DNA of 64,000 bases from Paraflavitalea sp. CAU 1676 (GCF_029223285.1 NZ_JARHUJ010000012.1:62001-126000), one strand, 5' to 3'; shown: positions 36,911 to 46,903, counted from the stretch's first letter. Notes: a model not told the origin generated them from the sequence alone. Translations and numbers: made by a program.

Positions 36911-38911
36911 TTACCAACCTGGGTTTTCTACCAGTAATGGGTTTCTCCGCGTATCGAAGTTGCCGATAGGCCAGAAGTAATCGCGGGGTACGAGGAATCG
37001 CTGGCTGAATACCACGCGTTCCTTGTAATAGGTTTCGGTGGTTTTGCCGGAAATGGTCCAGCCGGTAATGTCCTTGTTCAATTCCTCATGGGCGATCTTC
37101 CAACGTTTAAGATCCCAATAGCGCTGTCCTTCGAAAGCGAGCTCAATGAGGCGTTCGCGTTGGATGATCTCCCGCAGGCCGGTCTGTGAGCTGTACTTGC
37201 CGGGATTGGTTGAATACGTGCTCCAGGCATCTGCCACTCCCTTAAGGCCAGCCCGTTTGCGGATCTTATCGATGTATTCGATGGCCGTTGCGGAGGCGGG
37301 TTGTACTTCATTCAAAGCTTCCGCATACATCAGGTAGAGATCGGCGAGCCTGATCTCGGGCCAGGGGTATTGCTTCCAGCTCGTGCTTAGGTTGCTACTT
37401 GATTCCCAGTGCACCAGCTTCTTGATAAAGTAGCCTGTTTCATTCCAGTTGGTGAAGTGGCCCAGACCGGCTCTTTCGCCATTCTTTGCTTTCACGAAGT
37501 AGGTATTCCTGTCTGATCCACCGGCTACACCATCCTTCATATACCAAACACCGCCATCGAAACCGAGGTTGGCATAAAAGCGCGGCTCACGGTCGTAGTT
37601 GAGGCGTGAGGTCACAAAGCCCGGCTCGATATAGTTGCGCTCTGCCTGGGTGGCCGCTCTCAATTCTTCAATATTCTTAAAGCTGAGGGTCTTGTCTTCT
37701 TCGATGGGCACACCGTTCTGTGAATAGAACATTTTAGCGATCTTGATGGGAGCAGCCCATACGCCCTGCAACTCGAAACGAATGGTAGAGGCACTCGCCC
37801 TGGAAAGTCTTTCCATTGGCGGCATACACAGCGATTCGTTCACGAAATACGATTGTGAGTTGGCCCATACATGTTCCGGATTCCAACGGCCCGTTACCGC
37901 ATTGCGGATGCTGAGCTGCAATTTGGTGGTATCGGTCAGGTTGAGCAGATCGGGTCCGTATTCATACAACTTGCTGCCCGTTGCTTCGGCGGCTTTGATC
38001 GCGGCCAGTGCTGCATCCCTTGCCTTCTCCCATTTGGATTTGTCGACGCCCGGGTTAAACAGGGCAACACCTTTGGTATCGGTGAAGCCGGCATAATCTG
38101 TATTGCCATTGAACAGGGGACTTGCCGCAAGCAACCACAGTTTGGCTTTTACTGCCAGCACAATGGGCTGGGTGATCCTGCCCAGTTGATTGTTCTCGTC
38201 CTTAATGATCTCGGGCAATTTTGTAAAGGCTGTATCCAGCAGGTTCGATATATAACGAACGCAGCTGTCCACCGGCATGCGCTGAGCATAGGAAGAAGCT
38301 ACATCTCCGTCTACGCTGATGTTCTTGTCCATGAGTGGGATAGGCCCGTACATGCGGAACATATAATAATGGTAATAGGCTTTCAGGAATTCAGCTTCTC
38401 CTATCCATTGCTGACGATCGTACTCGGTGATGTCGGGTACCTTCGTAATGTCACGCATGTTCTCGAGAAAGATATTGCAGTGGCTGATGGCTCTCCAGAT
38501 CTTGCGATGATCGTTGGTGGCATTGTTGCCTTTCCGCACGCCGGCCCACTCATCGAAGTAAGGAGCGTCTTTATTCTGCTGGCCGCGGGCGATACGCGAT
38601 ACCGGGTGCCAGTGTGTTTCACTTTCTTCGGGCAGCCATATCTCATCGGCGGCCATAAGGCCCGGGTTGTACCAGCCATCCCCATTGCGCGGCAGGTAGG
38701 AGTATAATGTAAACAGGTATTTCTCTGCCTCATTGCGAAGCTTGAAAGCGTGGTCGATGGTCGACAGGTTATCGGGCACGATATCCATGAACTTCTTGCA
38801 CGAACCCATGATGCCCGTGATCAGCGTCAGGCAGGCCAACAGATGCACCCCGCTGAAACGCCGGCGGTTCCGGCTGCTTTGTACGGGTTGTATAATATTG
38901 TTTGATTGCAT
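36911..38911 (-). CDS. SusD/RagB family nutrient-binding lipoprotein
   Basis: A 666-residue lipoprotein. The signal has a basic extension, then lipobox MGSC (Cys38) and KKFMDIVPDNLSTIDHAFKLRNEAEKYLFTLYSYLP, the classic SusD_RagB opening. C-terminal RagB features are WPEIRLADLYLMYAEALNEV, YIDKIRKRAGLKGV, RERLIELAFEGQRYWDLKRWKIAHE and the end FWPIGNFDTRRNPLLVENPGW. It binds the glycan and lids the SusC barrel. It lies 33 bp after susC and 26 bp before the lipoprotein genes. The substrate is not predicted. Confidence 0.95.
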   Translation of the reverse strand: MQSNNIIQPVQSSRNRRRFSGVHLLACLTLITGIMGSCKKFMDIVPDNLSTIDHAFKLRNEAEKYLFTLYSYLPRNGDGWYNPGLMAADEIWLPEESETHWHPVSRIARGQQNKDAPYFDEWAGVRKGNNATNDHRKIWRAISHCNIFLENMRDITKVPDITEYDRQQWIGEAEFLKAYYHYYMFRMYGPIPLMDKNISVDGDVASSYAQRMPVDSCVRYISNLLDTAFTKLPEIIKDENNQLGRITQPIVLAVKAKLWLLAASPLFNGNTDYAGFTDTKGVALFNPGVDKSKWEKARDAALAAIKAAEATGSKLYEYGPDLLNLTDTTKLQLSIRNAVTGRWNPEHVWANSQSYFVNESLCMPPMERLSRASASTIRFELQGVWAAPIKIAKMFYSQNGVPIEEDKTLSFKNIEELRAATQAERNYIEPGFVTSRLNYDREPRFYANLGFDGGVWYMKDGVAGGSDRNTYFVKAKNGERAGLGHFTNWNETGYFIKKLVHWESSSNLSTSWKQYPWPEIRLADLYLMYAEALNEVQPASATAIEYIDKIRKRAGLKGVADAWSTYSTNPGKYSSQTGLREIIQRERLIELAFEGQRYWDLKRWKIAHEELNKDITGWTISGKTTETYYKERVVFSQRFLVPRDYFWPIGNFDTRRNPLLVENPGW

Positions 38912-38944
38912 GATATTTCAGTTTGTTGCGACGATTGATAGGGT

Positions 38945-41900
38945 TTAGAAGTTGAGTTCCAGACCAAGGCTGTACACGGATTGAATGGGGTAACCCAGGC
39001 CGTTGCCGCCCATTTCTACATCCCACAACTTGAAGTTGCTGAGGACAAAGAGGTTGGTGGCAGAGAAGTAAGCCCGGCCGCCTTGCAGGCCCAGTCTTTT
39101 CACATTGCGGAAATTGTAACCCAGGTCAACGTTCTTTAGCCGGAGGAAATTACCATTGCGCATCCACCAGGTAGAGCGTTCGTTGTTGTTGGCAACGGGC
39201 GCCGAACTAAGGCGTGGCCAGAAGGCATATACATTCCTGGTTTCTTCGCTCCAGTAATCCTGTGCAATCGCTTTCAGCAATCCGTTCTGCAATCCACCCG
39301 ATTGTGCGAAAGGCTGTACAGCCCAGGGGTCGATGAAGAAGGAAGAACGCGCAGAGCCCTGGAAGTAGAAACTGAAATCGATGTTCTTGTAACGGAGCGA
39401 TGCGCCAAAGCCGTAAATGATCTCAGGCTGGGTGGGGTAGCCAATAGGTACGCGGTCATCGCTGTTGATGATACCATCGTTATTGACGTCGCGGTATTTG
39501 ATATCGCCGGCCATAACCCCGCCGGTACGGTTGCCGAGACCCGGATCGCCAAATTGCGCAGGAGAATTGGCGACTTCTTTCTGGTCGATGAACAGACGTT
39601 CGGCGATATAGCCCCATTGCTGACTGAGCGGATAACCAACGCTGGATAAATGGGCCAGGTTACCTTCATAGATCAGCTCGTCCACCACCTGGCGTTTGCT
39701 TTGTGAGAAAGTGAAGGTGCCGCGGATATTGCCGTACCAATTTTTATTGAATACACGATCGTATTTCATAGACAGATCAACGCCTCTCGATTCAGCCTTA
39801 CCATAGTTGGCTTGCGGTACAGCCATTAACCCGAGGGCAGATTCCAGGTTGCTCTTTGGCAACAGAATGCCTTCGCGACGCTGGCGGAACACATCGACGA
39901 TCAGCTCCAGCGAGTTGAACATACGGAGGTCCATACCGAGGTTGATCTGTGTCGATTTCTCCCAGGTGATAAAAGGATTGGCGTAGCGGTTGATGGAAAC
40001 GCCGGGACGGTAATAGGTCGCTGCTCCATCATTGCGGCCGAAGGTGGCGCCATAATCGTTGTTGTTGAGGCTCACATTGGAGAGGTAAAAGAAGCGGTCA
40101 TTCACATCACCGATCTGGTCATTACCCACAATACCATAGGTGGCACGGAACTTCAGGTCGTTGATGGTCGACAGCAATGGGTCGAAGAACTTTTCGTTCG
40201 AGATGCGGTAAGCCACACCACCCGAAGGGAAGAACCCGTAACGGTGCCGGGAGTCGAAGCGCTCGGAACCATTGTAGCCAAAGTTGAATTCGGCCAGGTA
40301 ACGATCGTCGTAGCCGTACGTGAAACGCCCGCTCACGCCCACATTTCGCTTGGGCAGCGAAGCGGTAACATTACCCGCATTGCCGGTTTCGTAGCTGGAG
40401 AGGTAAGAGATCAAAGAGCCGCCTACAGCATGTATGGCTTTGAAAGTTCTGCTATAGTTCAGGGTGCCTTCGAGCCAGATGCGGGAGTCGACATCTTTGG
40501 CGGTCTCGCTGTAGTCGAGATACTCCCGGCCGATCACGTCGGCAGGCAGGCCCGAACTGGTGGCGTCTGCATTGTACACATCGAGGTTGTACGATTTGCC
40601 ATCTGGCTGCACAGCAGCATAATAATAGAACGGGTTGTATTTCCTGCTCGAAGAATAAAAGGAATAACGGCGCAGGTAGGCCATCGAACGGAAATTGAGC
40701 CCCTTGGTAATAAAGTCAAGGTTTTGCTTCAGTTCCACCTGTGGTTGCAGGTTGGATGTTTTATACGTGCTGTATCCCCGTACCATTTCTGCATAAGGAT
40801 TGGTGAGCAGGGTAGAGGTAAGCTGTCCGTTGGCGATGAGGCGATAGGAGCCGAACAACGGATGGGTTACATAAGGGCGCATGGAATGCGGGTAGATGGC
40901 CGGGAACAATACCGGGTTCGAGCGTAGGGCCAGGCGGAAGATATACGAACCGCCATCGTTGTAAGTAGTATTGTCGATGCGGCCGCCCATGGGACCCTGG
41001 TAGTCGTCGAACTGACCATACATACGTACCATCAGCTCGGTGGTCTTGGTGAGGCCGAGGTTGACGGTAGAACGCAGAGAGTAGCGGGATAAGCGGATAT
41101 TGCTGTTGAAGTCGTTGATGGGATCCACCTTCAGCATACCGTTGTCGCGCGCATAGGAAGCGGCCACATGGTAACGCATTCTTTGGGTACCACCATTCAC
41201 GCTGGCGTAGTAGTTCTGGTTTACGGTATAGTCGCGCACCAGCTTGTCGATCCAGTCGTTGTTGGGGTACAGGTTGGGATCGTCGCCAGCGGCCGTGTGA
41301 TTGATCTTGTTCTGGGTATAAGGCTGTGCAACCGTTCCATTGGCGCGGGTGGTGGCAGCTTCATTGGCCAGGTTCATATAGGTAATATTATCAGCATGGT
41401 CAATGTTTTTGGAGTTGGAGGATACCCTCATTTCACTCCGCACGAAGAATTTGGCGGCGCCTTCTTTACCCAGTTTGGTATTGACGAGCACTACGCCGTT
41501 GGCGCCACGGGCGCCATAAACGGCTGCCGCTGATGCGTCTTTCAATACGGAGAAGTCGGCAATATCATCAGGTTGCAAACGTGCCATATCGGTAGGTGTC
41601 GATTCGATACCATCGATCAGGATCAGGGGATCCTGTTTACCAGTACCGAAGGTCGAAAGACCACGTATGTAGAAGGTGGAGTTGTCGCTTCCGCGGCCGG
41701 GTTCACCACTTTGCTGAAAGGAGATCATACCCGCTACGCGGCCGGCCATCACGTTGGTAATATTGCCGGTGGGCGTTTGCAGATCCTTGACGCTGATGGT
41801 GGTGACCGAGCTTACCATGCTGGTCTTCTTGCGCGTACCACCAAAACCGATCACGGTCACATCTTCCAGGCCCTTGTCTTTCAACCGCAGGATCACGTTG

Positions 41901-42199
41901 AGCGTGCTTTTACCGTTGATGCTTACTTCCTGCGTTTCATAACCCACCATGGAAAACAGCAGGGTGCCATCGGCCGGTACTTTGATAGAGTAGGCGCCAT
42001 TGGCGAGTGACCGGGTGAAGATGTTGGGGTTTGATTTAAGTACAATGTTCACTTCGTGCAGGTTCGCCGAATCGGAGCTCACCTTTCCCTGCACTGTAAT
42101 CTGGTTGTTCTGTGCGAGGCCGGGAAAGACGGCACCCAATAGCAGCAACAGCCAAATGATCTGTTGTTTGCCAATCGGCAAACGAGGATTCAATTTCAT
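38945..42199 (-). CDS. SusC/RagA family TonB-dependent receptor (second locus)
   Basis: A 1084-residue outer-membrane protein. I chose the ATG at 42199 (MKLNPRLPIGKQQIIWLLLLLGAVFPGLAQ), which gives a signal peptide; the longer frame to 42295 adds an unlikely Cys/His-rich extension. Domains are CarboxypepD_reg (about 33-105), the TonB-box-like LEDVTVIGFG (111-120), a plug (about 122-250) with VMAGRVAGMIS and PLILIDGIES, and the barrel ending SLGLELNF. It is first gene of an operon with susD and two binding lipoproteins. No sigma or anti-sigma gene is adjacent. Confidence 0.95.
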   Translation of the reverse strand: MKLNPRLPIGKQQIIWLLLLLGAVFPGLAQNNQITVQGKVSSDSANLHEVNIVLKSNPNIFTRSLANGAYSIKVPADGTLLFSMVGYETQEVSINGKSTLNVILRLKDKGLEDVTVIGFGGTRKKTSMVSSVTTISVKDLQTPTGNITNVMAGRVAGMISFQQSGEPGRGSDNSTFYIRGLSTFGTGKQDPLILIDGIESTPTDMARLQPDDIADFSVLKDASAAAVYGARGANGVVLVNTKLGKEGAAKFFVRSEMRVSSNSKNIDHADNITYMNLANEAATTRANGTVAQPYTQNKINHTAAGDDPNLYPNNDWIDKLVRDYTVNQNYYASVNGGTQRMRYHVAASYARDNGMLKVDPINDFNSNIRLSRYSLRSTVNLGLTKTTELMVRMYGQFDDYQGPMGGRIDNTTYNDGGSYIFRLALRSNPVLFPAIYPHSMRPYVTHPLFGSYRLIANGQLTSTLLTNPYAEMVRGYSTYKTSNLQPQVELKQNLDFITKGLNFRSMAYLRRYSFYSSSRKYNPFYYYAAVQPDGKSYNLDVYNADATSSGLPADVIGREYLDYSETAKDVDSRIWLEGTLNYSRTFKAIHAVGGSLISYLSSYETGNAGNVTASLPKRNVGVSGRFTYGYDDRYLAEFNFGYNGSERFDSRHRYGFFPSGGVAYRISNEKFFDPLLSTINDLKFRATYGIVGNDQIGDVNDRFFYLSNVSLNNNDYGATFGRNDGAATYYRPGVSINRYANPFITWEKSTQINLGMDLRMFNSLELIVDVFRQRREGILLPKSNLESALGLMAVPQANYGKAESRGVDLSMKYDRVFNKNWYGNIRGTFTFSQSKRQVVDELIYEGNLAHLSSVGYPLSQQWGYIAERLFIDQKEVANSPAQFGDPGLGNRTGGVMAGDIKYRDVNNDGIINSDDRVPIGYPTQPEIIYGFGASLRYKNIDFSFYFQGSARSSFFIDPWAVQPFAQSGGLQNGLLKAIAQDYWSEETRNVYAFWPRLSSAPVANNNERSTWWMRNGNFLRLKNVDLGYNFRNVKRLGLQGGRAYFSATNLFVLSNFKLWDVEMGGNGLGYPIQSVYSLGLELNF

Positions 42200-43069
42200 G
42201 GGAGAGTTGTGTTTATGTGTTGAGAGGAAAATACAATACCTGCCGGTCGCGCATGGCAGTCCTGACTGTCCATCCGGCCGGAGATCATGGTGCACGACGA
42301 CGTGCGTTATTTAGGTTGAAAAGTTCACCGCCTGGGCCCAAACAGACGACGGGTTCGATCGTTCATGGCGATCGACCTGCAGAAGAGGCGCGGCCTTGTG
42401 TTAGTTGGTCTCATATAGCTTGTATTTGGTTTGCTTGCGTTGGCACAATCGGGTGCAGGCAACTGGTAAACAGCTACCACCCCCAATGGGCGGATCTGAT
42501 GCGATCATCCGGCAGGGACTAAAACGGACCTGTTGATGAATGCCTTATCTCCGGAACGGTAAATGATTGGATTGGTTGATGGAGAGGATGTGTGCGGGGA
42601 CACGTTGGTTGGGGAGTTTCATAATAGCAATTTAAATGGTTACAATTGTTAGTTTGTTAGCATTCCTGTCTTCCTCAAGCAGACTGTGGAATATGTACGC
42701 AAGCATTATTAGCGTCAAATTAACAATTAATATTTGAATTAAAAAAGAATTAGTGTCAGTAAAACAATTAAAATATTATAGACGCCAGTGGAGGGTTTGT
42801 GCAAATGGGGTTGTTGAGGGTTGAGAATCATGCCGATCGGAGGGGCTGTTTGCATAGGTCAGCAGCAGGGGCCGGGAGCGATGTGGAGCTGTAATGATGG
42901 GGCCGGAAAGCGGGTAGTTGGTTGGGGATCTACTCGCAGCTGCTCTCAATAGCAAGGGCCGCCCTTTTACCGGGGCGGCCCTTCGCCTTTCTGTACAGGT
43001 GATGTGTCATCGGCCTGTTCTGCTAACTATGAGTCTCCTAAACATGCGTACTGCAATAGAGCGTCATGC
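42200..43069. other. 870 bp regulatory/gene-free region upstream of the second susC
   Basis: No credible gene; a 101-codon plus-strand ORF (42217-42522) has no recognisable features. The part at 42640-42790 is strongly AT-rich and probably holds the susC promoter. There, GTTAC or GTTAG repeats occur in direct orientation at 42639, 42648 and 42656, a spacing that could fit a regulator site. The far end carries the terminator of the next gene. Confidence 0.4.
42954..42983 (-). terminator. Terminator of the 137-residue lipoprotein gene
   Basis: A perfect 10-bp stem AAGGGCCGCC / GGCGGCCCTT with a 10-base loop, 86 bp beyond the lipoprotein stop on the minus strand. There is no long T run. Confidence 0.65.
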
Positions 43070-43483
43070 CTATTGCATGAATTGATAGGCGATCTGTCCG
43101 TTTACATTGGAAGTGCTGGAAAACGATTCGGACTTAACTACCGTTCCGTTGATGAGGATATCCAGTTTGAGGTTGCCTGCTTTGAGAGCTGCCGCGCTGA
43201 ATACAATGACCTCATAGCGGTTGACTTTCTTTTTCAGCTTTACCGAAAAGGGGATGGCAGCTGCATCATTGTCTGTAAGACCACCGGTTTCGTTGTGGTA
43301 GTGTACGCCCACCGTAGTAAGTCCGCTCGTGGTGGTAGTAGCTTTGTACTCGATGTTGACCTCCTTAGGATAACCTCCCGTGCTACCCGGATCGTCGTTG
43401 TCCTTGTCTTTCTTGCAGGAGGTAACCAATGCCAGCGAAAACAGGAGTGCAACGATGCGGAGAGGGTGTTTGAACAGAATCAT
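43070..43483 (-). CDS. Small hypothetical lipoprotein
   Basis: A 137-residue protein with lipobox VTSC (Cys23), then KKDKDNDDPGSTGG, a short charged linker. The remaining 100 residues are a single beta-sandwich-like domain (EVNIEYKATTTTSGLTTVGVHYHN, NRYEVIVFSAAALKAGNLKLDILINGTVV) reminiscent of MmpS-type or other small Ig-like domains. The function is unknown. It is divergent from the TPR kinase gene, with 169 bp between starts. Confidence 0.75.
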   Translation of the reverse strand: MILFKHPLRIVALLFSLALVTSCKKDKDNDDPGSTGGYPKEVNIEYKATTTTSGLTTVGVHYHNETGGLTDNDAAAIPFSVKLKKKVNRYEVIVFSAAALKAGNLKLDILINGTVVKSESFSSTSNVNGQIAYQFMQ

Positions 43484-43652
43484 CTTGTAAGTTTTTTTGT
43501 TTTTAATGGGCTAAGATTCCCTTGTCGGATGCAAAGCTACCGGCCACCCTAACCCCGAACAATACGCTGAATCCATGAATTTTGTCTACCTGTTTTCCGG
43601 TATAATTGAATGGCGGAAATCGTATTCGGTATTTGTTACCTATTTTGCCGCC

Positions 43653-45641
43653 ATGATCCGAACAACCACCCTCGTTTGCCTGATCATACTTGCTCACCTG
43701 TGCAGGGCGCAATCGCACCTGAACGGGCAACGGTATGTTGATAGTCTGACCAAAGTATTGCAGGAAGCTACTGCCGACAGTGTGCGCGCCAAAGCCAGCT
43801 ATTTGTTGTCGTACAACTGGGCTTTTAAAGATCCGGTAAAGGCTAAAGGTTATCTTGAGCAAGGCCGGCAATACGCCATCAGGAACCCTTTTCAAACAGC
43901 TATTTCAAATTTCTACGAAGGCATCCTCCTGTATGTGGGCGGCGATATTGCCGGCAGCGAAAACGCTTTCCTGCGGACCGACTCCCTGCTACAGCCTTTC
44001 AAGACCAAAACAGCCTACACGTTCCGCTCCGAAGCCTGGCACAACTACGGTGTATTACAGCAGGCACAGGGCGACGAAAAAGCATTTGCCGACATTCTCA
44101 TCAGTAAGGCCATTCCCTTTGCCCAGCAGGCAGCAGATACCTCGGTGCTCGCCCGGAATTTTCATGATCTCGGCCTCACTTTCAAGAATACAGCGCAGTA
44201 CGAAAAAGCAGCCAGCTGGGTTTTGAAGGCCATCGACATGTTCCGCGTCCTGCATGCCCGCAACGAGATGGCGGTGGCGTTCATTACAGGGGCCGAGAAC
44301 TACGTGTTGTGGGAGAAGTTCAACCTGGCGAAGCCCATGCTGGACAGTTCATATGTAATCCTGCAGGGCAACTCCGAATCGCCTTTGCTGGTCGATTATT
44401 ATGCTGCGGAGAGTATTTATTTCAATGCTACGAAACAGTTTGCCAAAGCGCTGGAAAGTACCGATAAAGGCATCGTGATGGCCAGGAAGCTCAACCGGGT
44501 CTATGAAGAACAGCGCATACTGCTACAGCGGTTCTATGCCTGGTTCGATCAAAAGAACTATCGCAAGGCCAAACCCATTTTGGAGGACCTGGTGCAGCAA
44601 CCGGTCATGATGTCGCAGATCATCAACCGCCTGCAGATCTATAAGGGCCTGGCCGAAACCCATGCCGGACTGGGGGAGATGACGGAAGCCTTCCGTTGGT
44701 CGAAGGAGTACAGCCGCCTGAGCGATAGTGTGCATGAAAGTCAGTTGAAGACAGATATCCAGGCGCTGGAGCTGAAGTTCAAGGATGCAGAAAACCAGAA
44801 AATGATCGCCACGCTGGAGGCGGCCAATGAAAAGGCTGCCCTGGAGGCCAACAATAACCGCTTGCTTACCTGGTTCCTCGCCTCCGCCAGTTTATTGCTG
44901 CTGATAGCGGCCGTGCTTGCCTGGCTCTATTACCGAAACAGTAAAAAGCTGTCGCAGCAGAAAGACCTCAACCACCAGCAACAGCTTAAAGAGATGAACC
45001 AGCAGCAGCAGATCCAGTTTTCGCAGGCCCTATTGCAGGGTGAAGAAAGAGAGCGCCGCCGCGTAGCCGGCGACCTGCACGACGGGCTGGGGGGCATGCT
45101 GGCAGGCGTAAAGCTAAACCTTACGGAACTCAGGTCGGCTACTCCGAAAACCGAGGAGGGTGACTTCCATAAGGTCCTCGGCCAGCTCGATCATTCCATC
45201 AGTGAGCTGCGCCGCATAGCCCGCAATATGATGCCGGAAGCCCTGTTGAAGTTTGGCCTCGAGACTGCACTCAGAGACCTTTGCGAGAGTATTATGACAG
45301 AGTCGGTACGTATCGACTACCAGGCATTCGGCATCGAAAAAACGATGCCGCAGCAAACGCAGGTCACCATTTACCGCATCGTGCAGGAACTGCTGTCCAA
45401 TGCCATCCGGCATGCGCATGCCTCCAGTATCCTGCTGCAGTGCAGCCAAAACGAATCCGTATTCCTGGTCACCCTGGAAGATAATGGCAAAGGCTTCGAT
45501 ACGCGGGCGGCGGCCCTGGCCAAAGGCATCGGTCTCATGAATGTAAAAAGCCGGGTCGATTACCTGCAGGGGAAAATGGACATTGCCTCGGTCATCAATG
45601 AAGGAACCACCATAAATATTGAACTACATGTTGCAGGATAA
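43653..45641 (+). CDS. TPR-type membrane sensor histidine kinase
   Basis: A 662-residue kinase. The ATG at 43653 gives a signal peptide (MIRTTTLVCLIILAHLCRAQ); the longer frame from 43575 adds unrelated residues. Periplasmic TPR-like helices fill about 25-400, then come one membrane span (about 405-426), a Gln-rich coiled coil (about 430-465), HisKA_3 with His476 in ERRRVAGDLHDGLGG, and HATPase_c with an N box around Asn583 (ELLSNAIRHAHA) and DNGKGF (610-615). The regulator gene overlaps its 3' end, indicating translational coupling. The signal sensed is unknown. Confidence 0.93.
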   Translation: MIRTTTLVCLIILAHLCRAQSHLNGQRYVDSLTKVLQEATADSVRAKASYLLSYNWAFKDPVKAKGYLEQGRQYAIRNPFQTAISNFYEGILLYVGGDIAGSENAFLRTDSLLQPFKTKTAYTFRSEAWHNYGVLQQAQGDEKAFADILISKAIPFAQQAADTSVLARNFHDLGLTFKNTAQYEKAASWVLKAIDMFRVLHARNEMAVAFITGAENYVLWEKFNLAKPMLDSSYVILQGNSESPLLVDYYAAESIYFNATKQFAKALESTDKGIVMARKLNRVYEEQRILLQRFYAWFDQKNYRKAKPILEDLVQQPVMMSQIINRLQIYKGLAETHAGLGEMTEAFRWSKEYSRLSDSVHESQLKTDIQALELKFKDAENQKMIATLEAANEKAALEANNNRLLTWFLASASLLLLIAAVLAWLYYRNSKKLSQQKDLNHQQQLKEMNQQQQIQFSQALLQGEERERRRVAGDLHDGLGGMLAGVKLNLTELRSATPKTEEGDFHKVLGQLDHSISELRRIARNMMPEALLKFGLETALRDLCESIMTESVRIDYQAFGIEKTMPQQTQVTIYRIVQELLSNAIRHAHASSILLQCSQNESVFLVTLEDNGKGFDTRAAALAKGIGLMNVKSRVDYLQGKMDIASVINEGTTINIELHVAG

Positions 45642-46269
45642 AGACAGGATGACGCTCGCCGTCGTAGATGACCATCCGATCGTTATAGAAGGATTGCTCA
45701 AGCTGCTCGATAACAAGGAGCACCTGCGGGTGGCAGGCAGCTTCACGGCAGGGGCGGCTTTCTGGACGTTCATCAAATCGAACAAGGTAGATATCGTACT
45801 CCTCGATATTTCGCTCCCGGATATGAACGGCATGGACCTGTGCAAAGACATCAAGTTGATGCACCCGGGCATCTGTGTGCTCATACTCAGTAACCACAGT
45901 GAACGCAGCATCATCCTGCAGGCCTTGCAGAACGGCGCCAGCGGCTACCTGCTGAAGAATGCTTCGGCAGCCGAGCTGATCGCCTGTATACAGCAGGCTT
46001 TAAGCGGCCAGATCGCGTTCAGCAAAGAAGTGCGGGAGATCATCGCACGGCCTTCCCTTACCGAATTGAAAGGCATTCCATCGCTTACCAAAAGGGAAAA
46101 AGAGATACTGCACCTCATTTCAGAAGGCCACACTACGGCTGGTATCGCTGAGCAACTTTCACTGAGCCCGTTAACGATCGAAACGCACCGGCGAAATCTG
46201 TTACAGAAATTCGAAGTAAAGAATGTAGCGGCCCTGATCAAATTGGCCGTTCAGCATGGATTGGTATAG
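45628..46269 (+). CDS. NarL/FixJ family response regulator
   Basis: A 213-residue transcription factor. The receiver has phospho-acceptor Asp60 (LLDISLPDMNG), acidic Asp14/15 (VVDDHP), Ser88 (LILSNH) and Lys110 (GYLLKNA). The LuxR HTH is at about 150-210 (LTKREKEILHLISEGHTTAGIA, SPLTIETHRRNLLQKF). The start at 45628 overlaps the kinase gene by 14 bp; an alternative ATG at 45649 sits 7 bp after the kinase stop and is preceded by a purine-rich stretch. It is the partner of the TPR kinase. Confidence 0.92.
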   Translation: MLQDKDRMTLAVVDDHPIVIEGLLKLLDNKEHLRVAGSFTAGAAFWTFIKSNKVDIVLLDISLPDMNGMDLCKDIKLMHPGICVLILSNHSERSIILQALQNGASGYLLKNASAAELIACIQQALSGQIAFSKEVREIIARPSLTELKGIPSLTKREKEILHLISEGHTTAGIAEQLSLSPLTIETHRRNLLQKFEVKNVAALIKLAVQHGLV

Positions 46270-46349
46270 TGCGGGGTGATAAAGCTTGTGCCGGCGGTGC
46301 GTATGTATCGCCGAAGCTGCAATAGGGGAGATGTAGAATGGGATAGAAA

Positions 46350-46381
46350 TTTTGCCAGGCTACCAGGGCAACCTGGCAAAA
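46350..46381. terminator. Bidirectional terminator between the response regulator and SWIB genes
   Basis: A perfect 10-bp stem TTTTGCCAGG / CCTGGCAAAA with a 12-base loop, whose arms supply A and T tracts on both strands. It is 81 bp beyond the regulator stop and 30 bp beyond the SWIB stop. Confidence 0.8.
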
Positions 46382-46410
46382 TCTATCAGGCAAAGACCTA
46401 ACGGCCTTGA

Positions 46411-46803
46411 TTATTTCACGTGCTTGTTAACGATCTTAGCCAGTTCGAACATAGAGATCTGGTCCTTGCCGAAGATTGGTTTCAGCTTGGAGTCAGCATT
46501 GATGTTTCTTCTGTTCTTCTTGTCCTGGAGGCCGTTTTTCTTAATGTAATCCCAGATCTTCTTAACGATCTCAGTTCTGGGAATCGCTTTAGAACCGATC
46601 ACTTCTGCCAGAGATGCGCTGGGAGTGAGCGGTGCCATGAAGGCTGCATTTGGTTTGCGAGCAGATTTCTTCTTAGGAGCTGCTTTTTTTACCGCTTTCT
46701 TGGGAGCGGCTTTCTTTACAGCCTTTTTAGGCGCTGCTTTCTTAGCGGCCTTCTTAGGTGCTGCTTTTTTAGCTGCTTTCTTGGGCGCTTTTTTTGTTGC
46801 CAT
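46411..46803 (-). CDS. SWIB/MDM2 domain protein with histone H1-like lysine/alanine tail
   Basis: A 130-residue cytoplasmic, nucleoid-type protein. Residues 1-50 are a repeat of KKAAPKKA-type units, about five copies, like bacterial Hc1 and eukaryotic H1 tails. The SWIB domain follows (about 54-130: FMAPLTPSASLAEVIGSKAIPRTEIVKKIWDYIKKNGL, KLKPIFGKDQISMFELAKIV). Fused SWIB-basic tail proteins are known in chlamydiae and Bacteroidota and probably bind DNA. It sits next to LigD, whose linker has similar lysine/alanine composition. The coding repeat makes this stretch low in complexity. Confidence 0.92.
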   Translation of the reverse strand: MATKKAPKKAAKKAAPKKAAKKAAPKKAVKKAAPKKAVKKAAPKKKSARKPNAAFMAPLTPSASLAEVIGSKAIPRTEIVKKIWDYIKKNGLQDKKNRRNINADSKLKPIFGKDQISMFELAKIVNKHVK

Positions 46804-46895
46804 TGTTCGTGTTTTTTTTACGATTGATGATGGTGTCTAATGCAGGAGGAAGGGTCTTTATTTTCCTGCACCAGACAGGACAATAATCTTTCCTC

Positions 46896-46903
46896 CAAAA
46901 TTA
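46896..46903 (-). promoter_or_regulatory. Possible -7 box upstream of the SWIB gene
   Basis: On the minus strand TAATTTTG, a perfect TAnnTTTG match, about 93 bp before the ATG. A TTG lies 14 bases further upstream, shorter than the usual spacing. Confidence 0.4.

Noticed and set aside
37871-38707. 278-codon ORF antisense to susD
   Set aside because: It lies fully inside a strong SusD gene and its amino-acid pattern looks like an antisense shadow.
42217-42522. 101-codon plus-strand ORF upstream of the second susC
   Set aside because: It is rich in Arg, Pro and His with no domain, signal or promoter, and lies in a regulatory gap.
46640-46800. Minisatellite or CRISPR-like repeat
   Set aside because: The repeat is codons for the Lys/Ala/Pro tail of the SWIB protein, with variable units and no spacers.
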